Numbered from the stretch's first letter, positions 51,633 to 60,926 are shown. The stretch: 64,000 nt of DNA from Chitinophaga filiformis (GCF_023100805.1 NZ_CP095855.1:6737001-6801000), one strand, 5' to 3'. A program made the numbers and translations. Notes: generated from the letters alone by a model not told the origin.

Positions 51633-53144
51633 TTACTTATTCATCACCCCAAAGGCTGCAAACGCTGCCTCAAGTCCAGATTCCCCTTTAAAATGCAAAC
51701 CCGCCCGGGGGCTCCTATCCCACTGTGGCAGGAAGCTCACATCCTGTTTTATCCCTGGCGCCATCTGTTGCCAATCACTTCCCTCCTGCCTGTAATATAC
51801 TTCGCAGGTCAGGTCGGGTTTCATCGTGAATTTTAACTGGACCGGCAAGCCGGCCTTTATGTCTTGTGTAGCCAATACCGTTCTGCTATTGTCTTTCACC
51901 ATCCAGAATTCCACTTTATTATTCACAGCACCGATCCCTATTGCCGCATTGGCATCTCCATAAAATGCGAGCCCTTTAAGAGCAGCATTGCTGTTTACAA
52001 CCGTAGTGGTCATATCGAAATGATTACTTACGGGGCGAACCGCTAACACGACGCCTGTGTTATTCGTCTCCCTGCATGTTCCTGACAGGTAGAGCTTTCC
52101 TTTACCCTGGCGTACAACCGGGGCAGCATTGCGGAAATCCCATTGCCAATAGGGCGCTATTTTCTGCCCCTCGAAGGAGGCGGCTATATTACCGATTGAG
52201 CTGCTGTCTGTTTGCTGACTGATGAAAGAAGGCCAGGAACCATTACTGCCCCATACCAATTCTGCCAGCATACCTTCACGACCGGTGAATACATTGCTCT
52301 CCTTATTGTAAGCATGATAAATATACATGTACTTCCCATTGTTCTGCTGTACAAATGTTCCGTGACCTGGGCACTTCCAGCCTTCGTTTGTCTGCAATAC
52401 AGGGTTCCGGTCATACTCCTCATAAGGGCCTTTAAAATCCTTCGACCTGGCAACACGTACGTTATAGCTGCAGCCTTTGCCGCAACAATCGCCGGCGGAA
52501 TAGAATAAGTAGTAGAAACCGTCATTGTGCAGTATACTCTGCCCTTCCATTCCCATACGGTTAGTGTCTTTCAAAAGGGAGAACATCTCCCCCTCCAGTT
52601 TCAATCCATCGGCAGATAGCCTGCTGCCCAGTATTTCGATCGGCCGCTGATCGAGGCCATAGGCCTTAAAGGTGATATACAGCTGCCCCTTATCGTTATA
52701 CACAAACCCATCTATCACTTCTTTGCCAAAACTTATAATCACACCATGATCTTTGAATCCTCTGTCGGGGTATTTTGAAGTAGCAACACCAATGCAGGAG
52801 ACATTATCAGACTTCCGGCGAGCTGTGTAATACATGTAATAGGTGTTGTTATGGAAATAATATTCCGGTGCCCAGAAAGAACCAGAGGTCCATTCAGGCG
52901 TCTTGTCAAACACATAGCCAACCTGTTTCCAGTTGTGCAGGTTATCTGACGTATAGATGGGAAAATGTGGCGCCCATTCTGAGGAAGTGCCGACCGCGTA
53001 ATACCTGTTCTTCACTTTGATAATGGACGGATCTGCGAAATCGCCGGAGATAAAAGCTTTTGAATTTCCCTGTCCCATCAATGAAGAGGACTGAACATAT
53101 AAAAAGCCGATCAGTAATAACAGGTTGTTAAAATAGTATCTCAT
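51633..53144 (-). CDS. Glycoside hydrolase family 43, exported
   Basis: A 503-residue secreted enzyme from the ATG at 53144, with a signal segment ending QSSSLMGQ. The five-bladed GH43 propeller occupies residues about 25-300; FADPSIIKVKNRYYAVG holds the general base Asp, with WAPEYYFHNNTYYMYYTA and KCPGHGTFVQQNNGKYMYIY further on. A C-terminal lectin-like beta-sandwich follows from about 320. Family 43 acts on arabinan or xylan side chains. No PUL partner genes are beside it. Confidence 0.9.
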   Translation of the reverse strand: MRYYFNNLLLLIGFLYVQSSSLMGQGNSKAFISGDFADPSIIKVKNRYYAVGTSSEWAPHFPIYTSDNLHNWKQVGYVFDKTPEWTSGSFWAPEYYFHNNTYYMYYTARRKSDNVSCIGVATSKYPDRGFKDHGVIISFGKEVIDGFVYNDKGQLYITFKAYGLDQRPIEILGSRLSADGLKLEGEMFSLLKDTNRMGMEGQSILHNDGFYYLFYSAGDCCGKGCSYNVRVARSKDFKGPYEEYDRNPVLQTNEGWKCPGHGTFVQQNNGKYMYIYHAYNKESNVFTGREGMLAELVWGSNGSWPSFISQQTDSSSIGNIAASFEGQKIAPYWQWDFRNAAPVVRQGKGKLYLSGTCRETNNTGVVLAVRPVSNHFDMTTTVVNSNAALKGLAFYGDANAAIGIGAVNNKVEFWMVKDNSRTVLATQDIKAGLPVQLKFTMKPDLTCEVYYRQEGSDWQQMAPGIKQDVSFLPQWDRSPRAGLHFKGESGLEAAFAAFGVMNK

Positions 53145-53250
53145 ATTTGTACAATAACGTGAATGCGAAAAATACAAAATCGATATGATTACGCATACAT
53201 CTTTCGGGAATGATTGCAGTGCGGCAACTGCCGGCCGAACAGAGCTCCAT

Positions 53251-54117
53251 TTACCTTTCCCAAATCTTCTTAATAACTTTTAAATATTGTAAACGTTTAT
53301 ATACCGCCGGCCTGTTCTCAACCCCTCCTCCTGTTGTTTTCCCATCGTCATAATCCATCTCCTTTTCAAACATCTCTTGTTCGACAGGTTTGTTCCCTTT
53401 TTCCGGCTCAGCCGCTGTATTTTCACCTTCCTCCTCTGCAAGCATTTCCTGTTCGAAGCGCTCCCATTCATCCAATGGCTGTTTTAAAGCAATACCTCCT
53501 TTATGGGCATATTCAACATAATCTTCCGCCGGCTGCGGCAATTTTCCCTCACAATCCCTTGAACACAGGTTCACGAGCAAAGGCATAACATCTGATCCAA
53601 CCCATAGAGATATCCAAAGCTGATTCGTTTGATGATAAGCCATTTCTTTTCCGCAAACACTGCATTTTATTGTATTTCCTGAATATCTGACCGGATTATC
53701 TGCAAGATCCGGGAAACCTTTTCTGTTTTTAAAATTTCCATAAAGCCCACTTGTGCTAACCCTACTGCTTTTTAAATTTTTGCAATTTGTTATTTCATAG
53801 GGGAACCAGAACAGGTTGTAAGATGTATACGGATCAAAATATTCCATCGCCTCCATTTCTCCTATCTCAGGTGGGATGCGTTTCAGGCTGCTCCCGTATA
53901 GCCGTACTTTCTTTACCTTTTTCAATTTGGAGATTGTTTCCGGCAACGTATATATCTGAGAAAAAAGTTCTGGTCCCAGCTCCTCCAAAGGCGCAAATTC
54001 TTCGCCGCCTTCCAAAGCAATTCTGTCAATATAATCACAGAGTTTGTTCCATGCCTGACTATTCCGATCCTGCACATCGTTTTTTATTGCGGAAATCCTG
54101 TCATTCATACATTCCAT
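53251..54117 (-). CDS. LRR-like protein with zinc ribbon
   Basis: A 288-residue cytoplasmic protein (Met1 or Met4). Residues about 60-140 contain leucine-rich-repeat-like units (LPETISKLKKVKKVRLYG, LKRIPPEIGEMEAMEYFD). A Cys-based site follows (KCSVCGKEM, then LCSRDCEGKL) that could bind zinc, and the C-terminus is acidic with repeated EQEM units. No known function. It is divergent from another Cys-rich unknown at 54220, with about 100 bases between. Confidence 0.6.
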   Translation of the reverse strand: MECMNDRISAIKNDVQDRNSQAWNKLCDYIDRIALEGGEEFAPLEELGPELFSQIYTLPETISKLKKVKKVRLYGSSLKRIPPEIGEMEAMEYFDPYTSYNLFWFPYEITNCKNLKSSRVSTSGLYGNFKNRKGFPDLADNPVRYSGNTIKCSVCGKEMAYHQTNQLWISLWVGSDVMPLLVNLCSRDCEGKLPQPAEDYVEYAHKGGIALKQPLDEWERFEQEMLAEEEGENTAAEPEKGNKPVEQEMFEKEMDYDDGKTTGGGVENRPAVYKRLQYLKVIKKIWER

Positions 54118-54219
54118 TTTTGTCCGTGATCAAATTACTCATTTTTTATCTATAATTTACAACCGCATTATATCTATACCTAAATACCAACGCTTTAACG
54201 TTTTGGCTAACTACCTTAT

Positions 54220-55320
54220 ATGGCTGACATAACATCATTTGAAACATTAGACATGGAAATTGAAAACGTCGGGGGAAAGCCTGTTGTGCTGGAAGCCTTA
54301 TGGGGAGGAGACACACGGGGATGGTCTTTACTACTGTATGTTTATACTGTGTCTGGATTCTCGTTCACTAAACGCACTACAAGACACTTTTTAGGCCACG
54401 TTGCTCTTCCTGAAGAGATGGAACAATTTACTGACGGCAGGCCGTCCGTATCCTTTCTCGCGGAACAGTTCGGAAGCAGCGCTTCCAAAAAATATAATCT
54501 TACCTTTTATTTCCCATCCCCCAAGCACGCCGATGAAGACTGCCCCACGTGGGAAGAGCGGCACCTCGCAATCACCTGTGCAGATTGCCATAAATTAATT
54601 ATTCCCACGGATAGCCCGTATTTGCCAAAGGACATTTGCTATGATTGTCATCTCACCAGAGAACGAGATAAAGAGCTAAAAGATGATGAGCCCTGTGACG
54701 AAGGCGTTCACATGTACATGTGTAAAGATGGAGAATACGAACACCTGGGCTATAGCACATACTTCGATTCCTTTACAATTGCCCCTTTTATTGATGAAAA
54801 AGTAAAAAAACGGCTGACGAAGAATCCGGTAGATGTGGTTGAACTCGGCAGGGAGGATATCATCGAACTGAAATGTAAATTAGAAGACGCCTTAAGTGAG
54901 AAGCTGAAAAGCTACACAAAGCCTGTGATTAATGAACGAATGAGAAAATTCCTGATCACAGATACTATTGAGTATAAGGGGAAGGATTACGAAATTACGA
55001 GAAATTCCAATCACGAGCACATGGAAATTTCCAATTTCATTTACAGCGTTCAGACCGCAGAAAAAGCTATTGCCGGCAATTATATTTATAAAATCTACTT
55101 TAAAAATGGATTCACATACCGGGATGACCATTTCTTACGCTTCATCCATTATGTTTGCCAGGGCGCAACAAACATTGTAAATATAAACAGTGAACATAAG
55201 CATATACTGACCGATACAGAAATAATGAGAACACTGAAAAAATTAGAGCAGGTACATTGTGTGACAATATACAACGGCGAGGTTAGTATTACCCAGATGG
55301 GCAGATGTTTAGTTTCCTAG
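54220..55320 (+). CDS. Hypothetical protein with zinc-ribbon cysteines
   Basis: A 366-residue cytoplasmic protein. The centre has two CxxC pairs (ITCADCHKLI and ICYDCHLTRE) that together would make a zinc ribbon. The N-terminal part is beta-rich (LLLYVYTVSGFSFTKR), and the C-terminal part carries EIKYKGK-like strands and a helical end. Family not recognised. It is divergent from the LRR-like gene and 106 bases ahead of the PqqD-like gene on the same strand. Confidence 0.6.
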   Translation: MADITSFETLDMEIENVGGKPVVLEALWGGDTRGWSLLLYVYTVSGFSFTKRTTRHFLGHVALPEEMEQFTDGRPSVSFLAEQFGSSASKKYNLTFYFPSPKHADEDCPTWEERHLAITCADCHKLIIPTDSPYLPKDICYDCHLTRERDKELKDDEPCDEGVHMYMCKDGEYEHLGYSTYFDSFTIAPFIDEKVKKRLTKNPVDVVELGREDIIELKCKLEDALSEKLKSYTKPVINERMRKFLITDTIEYKGKDYEITRNSNHEHMEISNFIYSVQTAEKAIAGNYIYKIYFKNGFTYRDDHFLRFIHYVCQGATNIVNINSEHKHILTDTEIMRTLKKLEQVHCVTIYNGEVSITQMGRCLVS

Positions 55321-55426
55321 GAAAACCAATGTCCTATTGGACATTTCAACACCATAACAATGACAATAACAATATAAAATAGTCAAGACCTAATCTGACA
55401 GTATTGCATTCATCTATAAGCCTCCT

Positions 55427-55831
55427 ATGTTTAACTTCTTCAAAAAACGCAAACCGGTTATACCGCCTTTCGATAAGCTGCAAGCCTCTCCAATAAAAGA
55501 TTGTTATTTCTATCGCGTGGCCCAATGGCATCGGCTATCAGACGGAAACATCCTCGCAATTGATCCCAATGCGCCAAGAATAGTCACATTTGACCCCTGG
55601 CCACAGCTTATTTTCCTGGAAGCCGACGGCAAGAGAACGGTGACAGAATTTGTTGCCTATCTGGCATCAAGTTACGAAAAGGAAGTGCCATTGGAACTGG
55701 ACGACACTGTTTTGACAACCATTGACAATGTACTAAAAACAGGTCTTATTCAGTTATCAACTATACCTATACAATTAGATCCAAAGATTCTAAAACCTTC
55801 CGATAACAATATAATTGATAAGCTGAAATGA
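55427..55831 (+). CDS. PqqD-like (RiPP recognition element) protein
   Basis: A 134-residue protein. From about residue 50, VTFDPWPQLIFLEADGKRTV, then an EFVAYLASSYEKEV helix and a late TTIDNVLKTGLIQLS, fit the PqqD-type winged-helix pattern (hydrophobic strand, DG-xT turn, three helices). PqqD domains bind leader peptides of ribosomal peptides. No modifying enzyme is next to it; the Hxs operon is 9 kb upstream and the orphan lanthipeptide gene 4.6 kb downstream. Assignment is tentative. Confidence 0.5.
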   Translation: MFNFFKKRKPVIPPFDKLQASPIKDCYFYRVAQWHRLSDGNILAIDPNAPRIVTFDPWPQLIFLEADGKRTVTEFVAYLASSYEKEVPLELDDTVLTTIDNVLKTGLIQLSTIPIQLDPKILKPSDNNIIDKLK

Positions 55832-55881
55832 AATAGTACCTTAAGTACATAATACGCGTTTGAATTTTGTAATATTGCCCT

Positions 55882-56775
55882 ATGAAAGCAAAATCACTGA
55901 ACGACTATTACAAGGCCAATTTCAACTGGCTGCCGGATCATATTCAGCAGGAAATAGGCCGTTTTAATGTGTTTAAGTTGGATGATTTTGTAAGACAACA
56001 TTACAAACCGGTGCCTTTTGGCAGGAAGGACTATTATAAAATAAGCCTGATCATCGGGAAGAATAAAGTTTATTATGCCGATAAGATATTTGAGGTAAAG
56101 AAGCATGCAGTACTGTTTTCCAACCCCCAGGTTCCTTATAACTGGGAAAACCTGGATGGCGAGCAAAGCGGCTATGTTTGTGTCTTTTCCGCCGATTTCT
56201 TTTATCAGTTTGGCAACCTGAAAAATTATGAAGTATTCCAACCCGGCTTCCTGCCTGTATTTGAATTAACGCTGAAACAGGTGACAAAACTCAGGCAGTT
56301 ATTTGAGCAGATGATGATTGATCTCAACTCCAGCTATGTACATAAATACGATGCATTGAGAAACCTGGTGTTTGAGATCGTGCATTATGTATTAAAGACG
56401 CAACCAGCGTTTAACACAAGTGGACAGAAACTTAATGCTTATAATAAAGCCGTACAATTCCTGGAACTGCTGGAACATCAATTCCCAATTGAAGATGTTC
56501 GCCAGAGGCTGCAATTACGGACTCCGGCAGATTTTGCCGGGCAATTGGCTGTACACGTTAATCACCTGAACAGGGAGGTTAAGACGGCTACCAATAAAAC
56601 CACGTCCCAGCTGATTGCTGAGCGTATTCTACAGGAAGCAAAAATATTGCTAAGGCATACTAAGTGGAATATATCTGAAATTGCATTCGCCTTAGGATAC
56701 CCGGAGGTCACTCATTTTAACAACTTCTTCAAGAAACAGATGAACATCAGCCCTACCCAATTCAGGGACGTTTGA
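55882..56775 (+). CDS. AraC-family regulator
   Basis: A 297-residue regulator with an N-terminal sensing domain (VYYADKIFEVKKHAVLFSN) and C-terminal HTHs (LAVHVNHLNREVKTATNKT, WNISEIAFALGYPEVTHFNN then FFKKQMNISPTQFR). It lies directly upstream of an SDR gene on the same strand (84 bases), the usual regulator-reductase pair. Confidence 0.9.
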   Translation: MKAKSLNDYYKANFNWLPDHIQQEIGRFNVFKLDDFVRQHYKPVPFGRKDYYKISLIIGKNKVYYADKIFEVKKHAVLFSNPQVPYNWENLDGEQSGYVCVFSADFFYQFGNLKNYEVFQPGFLPVFELTLKQVTKLRQLFEQMMIDLNSSYVHKYDALRNLVFEIVHYVLKTQPAFNTSGQKLNAYNKAVQFLELLEHQFPIEDVRQRLQLRTPADFAGQLAVHVNHLNREVKTATNKTTSQLIAERILQEAKILLRHTKWNISEIAFALGYPEVTHFNNFFKKQMNISPTQFRDV

Positions 56776-56826
56776 TTTTCGTAAGGCTTCGTTTGAATTT
56801 CGTTACATCACCTTTAGGCAGCATGC

Positions 56827-56834
56827 TACCTTTG
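56827..56834 (+). promoter_or_regulatory. Candidate -7 promoter element for SDR gene
   Basis: TACCTTTG fits TAnnTTTG and lies 25 bases before the SDR ATG at 56860. TTTG at 56792-56795 is too far to be a clear -33 partner. Confidence 0.45.
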
Positions 56835-56859
56835 CTATGTAAAATTTAAACGCCGTACA

Positions 56860-57591
56860 ATGAATCTTACCAATCAAACAATCCTGATAACAGGTGGCAC
56901 CTCTGGGATTGGCTACCATCTTGCTGTTCGCCTGCATGAAAATAATAATAAAGTAATTATCTGCGGCAGGCGGAAAGACCGCCTCAGTGAAATATCCAGC
57001 GCACATCCCGGCATCGATACTTATGTATGTGATATGGAAGATGCCGATCAACGTGTCATGTTGGCCGAATGGGCAATCAACACTCATCCATCACTGAATG
57101 TCCTGGTCAACAATGCCGGTATCCTTCATTATGTGGATTTGACAAAGCCGGTTGATCAACAGCAACTGACAGCTGAAGTAACCACTAACCTGATAGCACC
57201 CATTCATTTGAGTGGCCTGATGATAGCACACTTACAAAAGCAGGAGAATCCAGCCATTATGAATGTAACGTCCGGGCTGGCATTCACTCCTATCGCGAAT
57301 ATGCCGGTTTATTGCGCTACGAAAGCAGGTATGCATGCCTTTACGATGTCACTGCGACATCAACTGAAAAACACCTCCATCAAAGTATTTGAAATCATTC
57401 CACCGGCTGTCAAAACCAACCTGGGCAAGTCTGATGGCAATGACGATACAGGCCATGACGCGATGGATGTGAAGGAATTTGTTGAGCAGGTGCTGCTGGT
57501 GGCAGAGCAGGACCAGTATCAAAAAGGCATAGGAATAGCGGAAGGACTGGTGGCACAAAGGGATGCCTTGTTCGATGTTATCAATCATTAA
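56860..57591 (+). CDS. Short-chain dehydrogenase (DltE-like)
   Basis: A 243-residue classical SDR: TGGTSGIGYHLAVRL at residues 11-25, NNAGILHYVD near 84-93, the catalytic Ser in MNVTSGLAF and YCATKAG with Tyr/Lys. The size and the NMPVYCATKAGMHAFTMSLR wording resemble the DltE-type oxidoreductases. CGRRKDR after the second strand suggests NADP(H). Adjacent AraC gene upstream is the likely regulator. Confidence 0.9.
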   Translation: MNLTNQTILITGGTSGIGYHLAVRLHENNNKVIICGRRKDRLSEISSAHPGIDTYVCDMEDADQRVMLAEWAINTHPSLNVLVNNAGILHYVDLTKPVDQQQLTAEVTTNLIAPIHLSGLMIAHLQKQENPAIMNVTSGLAFTPIANMPVYCATKAGMHAFTMSLRHQLKNTSIKVFEIIPPAVKTNLGKSDGNDDTGHDAMDVKEFVEQVLLVAEQDQYQKGIGIAEGLVAQRDALFDVINH

Positions 57592-57599
57592 CCTTTATA

Positions 57600-57631
57600 T
57601 AAGCTGTCTCAGAATAATTTTGAGACAGCTT
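57600..57631 (+). terminator. Hairpin terminator
   Basis: An 11-bp perfect inverted repeat AAGCTGTCTCA (57601-57611) / TGAGACAGCTT (57621-57631) right after the SDR stop. The same kind of TGTCTCA palindrome occurs at ends of some insertion sequences, but no transposase is seen here. Confidence 0.7.
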
Positions 57632-57840
57632 GTTCATATATCAAGATATATTGACAAAAAAAACAACTCCTTCCGATCGTTACGCCCTTGCGGCTCCAGT
57701 TTGTTTTTGCCACAGGCCAAGGGTTACCAATGTTTCTGCTCTGCTTACTCCTCCTTGTTCTCTCAAAATAGCAAAGCCCTTTACCGCGAAGGATCTTATC
57801 GTAAAGCCGGGTCTCTTTCAGGTCATAAACTGATATTATC

Positions 57841-57970
57841 TTAACATTCTCATGTATTCCAACTCGGGTTTATTAGCTATCTTGGGGCTTACCAGCAGCT
57901 CCCAGGTTAGCTTCAGGCCCGCTGACATGCTATAGGCGCTGATATCAATCATATCTACAGTCAACCGGCG
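57841..57970 (-). pseudogene. C-terminal coding remnant
   Basis: The minus strand reads without stops for 42 codons (TVDMIDISAYSMSAGLKLTW, then ELLVSPKIANKPELEYMRML) and ends in a natural stop, with protein-like composition. Immediately upstream the frame is blocked, and a neighbouring frame reads YDAG, which suggests a frameshifted gene end. I do not recognise the family. Confidence 0.4.
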
Positions 57971-58047
57971 TCATATCATTCTCTTAAAAGCGGCAGCTAC
58001 CTTTATGCGCACCATTTGAATTGTAAATATTAAATATTTGAGATAAT

Positions 58048-59049
58048 ATGAAAGTAGCAGTATTCAGTGCACATAAATTTGAGAAGGATTATTTGCTTGA
58101 AGCAGCAAAAGGAAGACACGAACTATCCATGTTCGAACCATCCCTTACCGCTACTACGGCAGCCCTGGCAAATGACTACGAGGCCGTCTGTATTTTTGTA
58201 AATGACGATGCATCCGCAGAGGTTTTGCAAAAGCTTTCATCTAACGGCGTAAAATACCTGGCGCTACGCTCAGCCGGCTTTAATCACGTCGACTTAAAAA
58301 CCGCCGGGAAATTAGGCATAAAAGTAGCAAGGGTACCCGATTACTCCCCTTACGCCGTGGCTGAACATACCGTTGCTTTAATGCTTGCACTTAACCGAAA
58401 ACTACTCAAAGCCCATAACCGCATCCGCGACCTGAACTTCTCTCTGGACGGGCTAACAGGATTTGACCTGAACGGAAAAACGGTTGGTATAATAGGGACC
58501 GGCAAGATCGGGAAATTAGTGGCACAGATCATGCGTGGTTTCAATTGCAAAGTACTGGTCTTCGACATCTATCAGGATACAAGCTGGGCTACTGATACGG
58601 GGGTTGTATATCAGGATCTTGATTATGTATGTGAGCACTCCGATATCATCTCGTTGCATACGCCATTGAATGAACATACCCAATATATAATAAACCGGGA
58701 ACGTATCAACAAAATGAAGAAAAACGTAATGATCATCAATACAAGCCGGGGTGGCCTGATCAATACAAAGGATATCATATTGGGCTTAAAAGACGGGCAG
58801 ATCGGATACCTGGGATTAGACGTATACGAAGAGGAAAAAGGATTGTTCTTTGAAGACCATTCCAACGATATTTTACAAGATGATGTGATTGCAAGACTGA
58901 TGACCTTTCCCAATGTGCTTATAACCAGTCACCAGGCTTTTCTGACAGATACCGCATTGCAAAATATCGCTGAAACAACCATGGGGAATTTAACCTGCTT
59001 TGAAAAAAATATTGAATGTAAGAATGAACTGATTGACAAATCAGCATAA
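58048..59049 (+). CDS. ldhA: D-lactate dehydrogenase
   Basis: A 333-residue D-2-hydroxyacid dehydrogenase, collinear with E. coli LdhA as I recall it (EAVCIFVNDD, LNFSLDGLTGF, FFEDHSNDILQDDV, HQAFLT). The NAD motif GIIGTGKIG is near residue 148, catalytic Arg in NTSRGG near 235, Glu in VYEEEKGL and His in TSHQAFLT. It reduces pyruvate to D-lactate and regenerates NAD+ in fermentation. Single gene, plus strand. Confidence 0.93.
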   Translation: MKVAVFSAHKFEKDYLLEAAKGRHELSMFEPSLTATTAALANDYEAVCIFVNDDASAEVLQKLSSNGVKYLALRSAGFNHVDLKTAGKLGIKVARVPDYSPYAVAEHTVALMLALNRKLLKAHNRIRDLNFSLDGLTGFDLNGKTVGIIGTGKIGKLVAQIMRGFNCKVLVFDIYQDTSWATDTGVVYQDLDYVCEHSDIISLHTPLNEHTQYIINRERINKMKKNVMIINTSRGGLINTKDIILGLKDGQIGYLGLDVYEEEKGLFFEDHSNDILQDDVIARLMTFPNVLITSHQAFLTDTALQNIAETTMGNLTCFEKNIECKNELIDKSA

Positions 59050-59141
59050 GGGCAAAACAGATAGGATAAACCTAAACGGCTTATCCTATTGTCAGATATT
59101 CGGGTTCCTTGCATCTCAGACATTCACCCGTTTTTTTCCTT

Positions 59142-59942
59142 TTAATTGCTTTTCAGGATCACCAGTTGCTTCGGCTCGAGGTATAATTTCACGAAGCTGG
59201 CGCCATTGCTTTGCTGTATCTCCACTCCACACTTACGGCCGTAGATGTATCTCATCTGCTGCTTATCTTTATTGATGCCCGGGTCTACGAGAACATATTC
59301 TTCCTTTGCGTCTGCAACAGCAGAATTGTATACAACCAGTATTTCTTCGTTGGAAAGGATGCGTGAAAAGGCCAGGACACCTTGCGGACTGTCGGAGAAA
59401 TGAAAGTTACGCCGCTCAGCGGATGTTTGCCTGAAATGCATTGTTCCGTGCCTCAATGCCGCTTCTTTCCCGCATAAGGCCGCAATGGCTGTAATCTCTC
59501 TGTAAATGTATGATCGTTGGCTGAGCATATTCGTCGACTGTTCATCCGGTGTAAACATCGCTTCCCAGTCCTCATAGCTATTGCCTTCCCCGGGTGTACC
59601 CATAGCGCAGAGCTCGAATCCCATGCCGGCAATCACCTGTTTTGGGCAGGCATTAAAACTAAGCCAGCGTTTGATTTCTCCACCTGCCCGCTGATGATCG
59701 TCAATAGAGCTTACCATCAGCTCACCGTATTTACCCTCGCTCAACACACTTCTTTGCAGGGCATCGTAGTGCTTAATGAATTCGCCCGGAGGAGTTTGCC
59801 CTTTGATGACACCGGCCAGCAGGAAATAAATGAATTTCTCCTGCCATTCACGATGCCCGGCGGTCCAGGCGCTTTTGCCTGGCTTTGGGGAAAGATCAAC
59901 ATTGTGGAAAGATATCATGTATGCATTTTCATTTATATGCAC
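59142..59942 (-). pseudogene. C-terminal fragment of a GH13 alpha-amylase-family enzyme
   Basis: A 266-residue open frame that corresponds to the last part of a GH13 enzyme: SSIDDHQR (the transition-state Asp region), GFELCAMGTPG, SPQGVLAFSRILSNEEILVV and a C-terminal beta-domain. The first half with the catalytic nucleophile and acid is missing, and the usual GTPCIYYG is altered to GTPGEGNSYEDW. A stop lies just upstream of the GTG at 59942. It is probably inactive. Confidence 0.7.
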
Positions 59943-60397
59943 AAGCCGTGCATGTTAACTAATCATTCAATCTCAGGTAAATTTAATCTGAAGACATGGC
60001 TGAGAAGAATGACGGCTATCGACGACCTGGATGATTGTAGTCATTATATTCAACCCCAGGTAGCATGCGGTTAACGTTTTTTTTACTGGCACGAAATACT
60101 GCAGGCCGGAAAACCGCGGTACCGGTCGCCTTAGAATTTTGAACATCAGAAAAATTTAATAAATTAGTAGAGTAGTTTATTCTATAACCCTCAAATGATT
60201 AACCCGATGAACCTAAACCCTTATGTTATCTACACTGATACTAATTTCCGTTAGCCCATACATCACCTGTAATAAACACAGATGCGACACTTTCCCGTTT
60301 AACATTCACCAGAACTTTTATACGTGCTGAACAACCGCTCCATGGCATAGCTCCCCAGGCTGAAGACAGGAGAGGACAACTTTAAATATTACTCACT
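59943..60397. other. Intergenic region upstream of the lanthipeptide gene
   Basis: 455 bases with no supported gene. It must contain the promoter of the lanthipeptide precursor and is AT-rich around 60150-60200. Confidence 0.4.
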
Positions 60398-60565
60398 ATG
60401 AAAAAAGTCCCAAAACAGAAAAAACTGCAGCTGGTAAAGATCAAAATCGCCAATCTTAGCAAGCTAAAGGATGACGCTATGAAAGGAGGCCGTATTTGCG
60501 AAACCTCCCTTGCTGAGACCTCCTGCCCTACCTGCTCCCGTGGAGAAACACTGTGTGATTGCTAA
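60398..60565 (+). CDS. Class I lanthipeptide-type precursor peptide
   Basis: A 55-residue peptide with the Bacteroidota class I lanthipeptide leader: basic N-terminus, LQLVKIKIANLSKL (cf. the LxLxKxxIAxL motif) and a GG site at residues 30-31 (DDAMKGG). The core after Gly31 has five Cys (34, 43, 46, 53, 55) and Ser/Thr at 36, 37, 41, 42, 45, 47 and 51 that could form lanthionine rings. No LanB dehydratase or LanC cyclase lies in this window, so it is an orphan precursor or served by enzymes elsewhere. It ends in a hairpin terminator. Confidence 0.75.
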   Translation: MKKVPKQKKLQLVKIKIANLSKLKDDAMKGGRICETSLAETSCPTCSRGETLCDC

Positions 60566-60572
60566 AGGAAGA

Positions 60573-60608
60573 CAGTGTCAAAGGCTATTATCAAGGCCTT
60601 TGACACTG
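60573..60608 (+). terminator. Hairpin after the lanthipeptide gene
   Basis: CAGTGTCAAAGGC (60573-60585) pairs perfectly with GCCTTTGACACTG (60596-60608), 8 bases after the precursor stop. The T run is weak. Confidence 0.7.
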
Positions 60609-60836
60609 CCTGTAGTTATACCTGACATTGTCATAAGGATGAGTATGCAAGCATTTTGAACTGATGAGATGTGAAGCCTGCGCCCCAGCAAACAAAAAGA
60701 ATGTTGGTGGTGTTATCTTATTATTAAACAGCGATATAAAGTCGAAGGAAGGGACCATTATAGATATTACAGTCTACGTTTTTAGTTAAGCTCATCATCC
60801 ACGATACAAACAACTACGGAATGCAGAAATATTAAG

Positions 60837-60860
60837 CGGTAGATCCGGGCGGATCTACCG
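60837..60860. repeat. Perfect 10-bp inverted repeat upstream of methyltransferase
   Basis: CGGTAGATCC (60837-60846) and GGATCTACCG (60851-60860) around a GGGC loop, 66 bases before the methyltransferase ATG. It has no T run, so it could be an operator or a leader structure. Confidence 0.6.
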
Positions 60861-60926
60861 GTGCCGTCATACCGGCATCAGGCAGCTTATGTATTTACCA
60901 AACCATTGAGATTAAACCAATACATT

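Larger units (their letters stand above)
57592..58047. other. Intergenic region with decayed sequence
   Basis: 456 bases ahead of ldhA hold the terminator at 57600 and a decayed minus-strand coding remnant at 57841-57970. The stretch 57635-57840 has no readable gene. Confidence 0.45.
60566..60926. other. Intergenic region with two hairpins
   Basis: 361 bases with the terminator at 60573 and a perfect hairpin at 60837-60860. No second precursor peptide is visible. Confidence 0.5.

Noticed and set aside
55330..55383. 17-codon frame ending HHNNDNNNIK ahead of the PqqD-like gene
   Set aside because: Considered as a RiPP precursor because of the PqqD-like neighbour, but it has no leader features or modifiable core and is probably chance.
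57600..57631. TGTCTCA palindrome as an insertion-sequence end
   Set aside because: No second end or transposase is present; its position right after a stop codon fits a terminator better.
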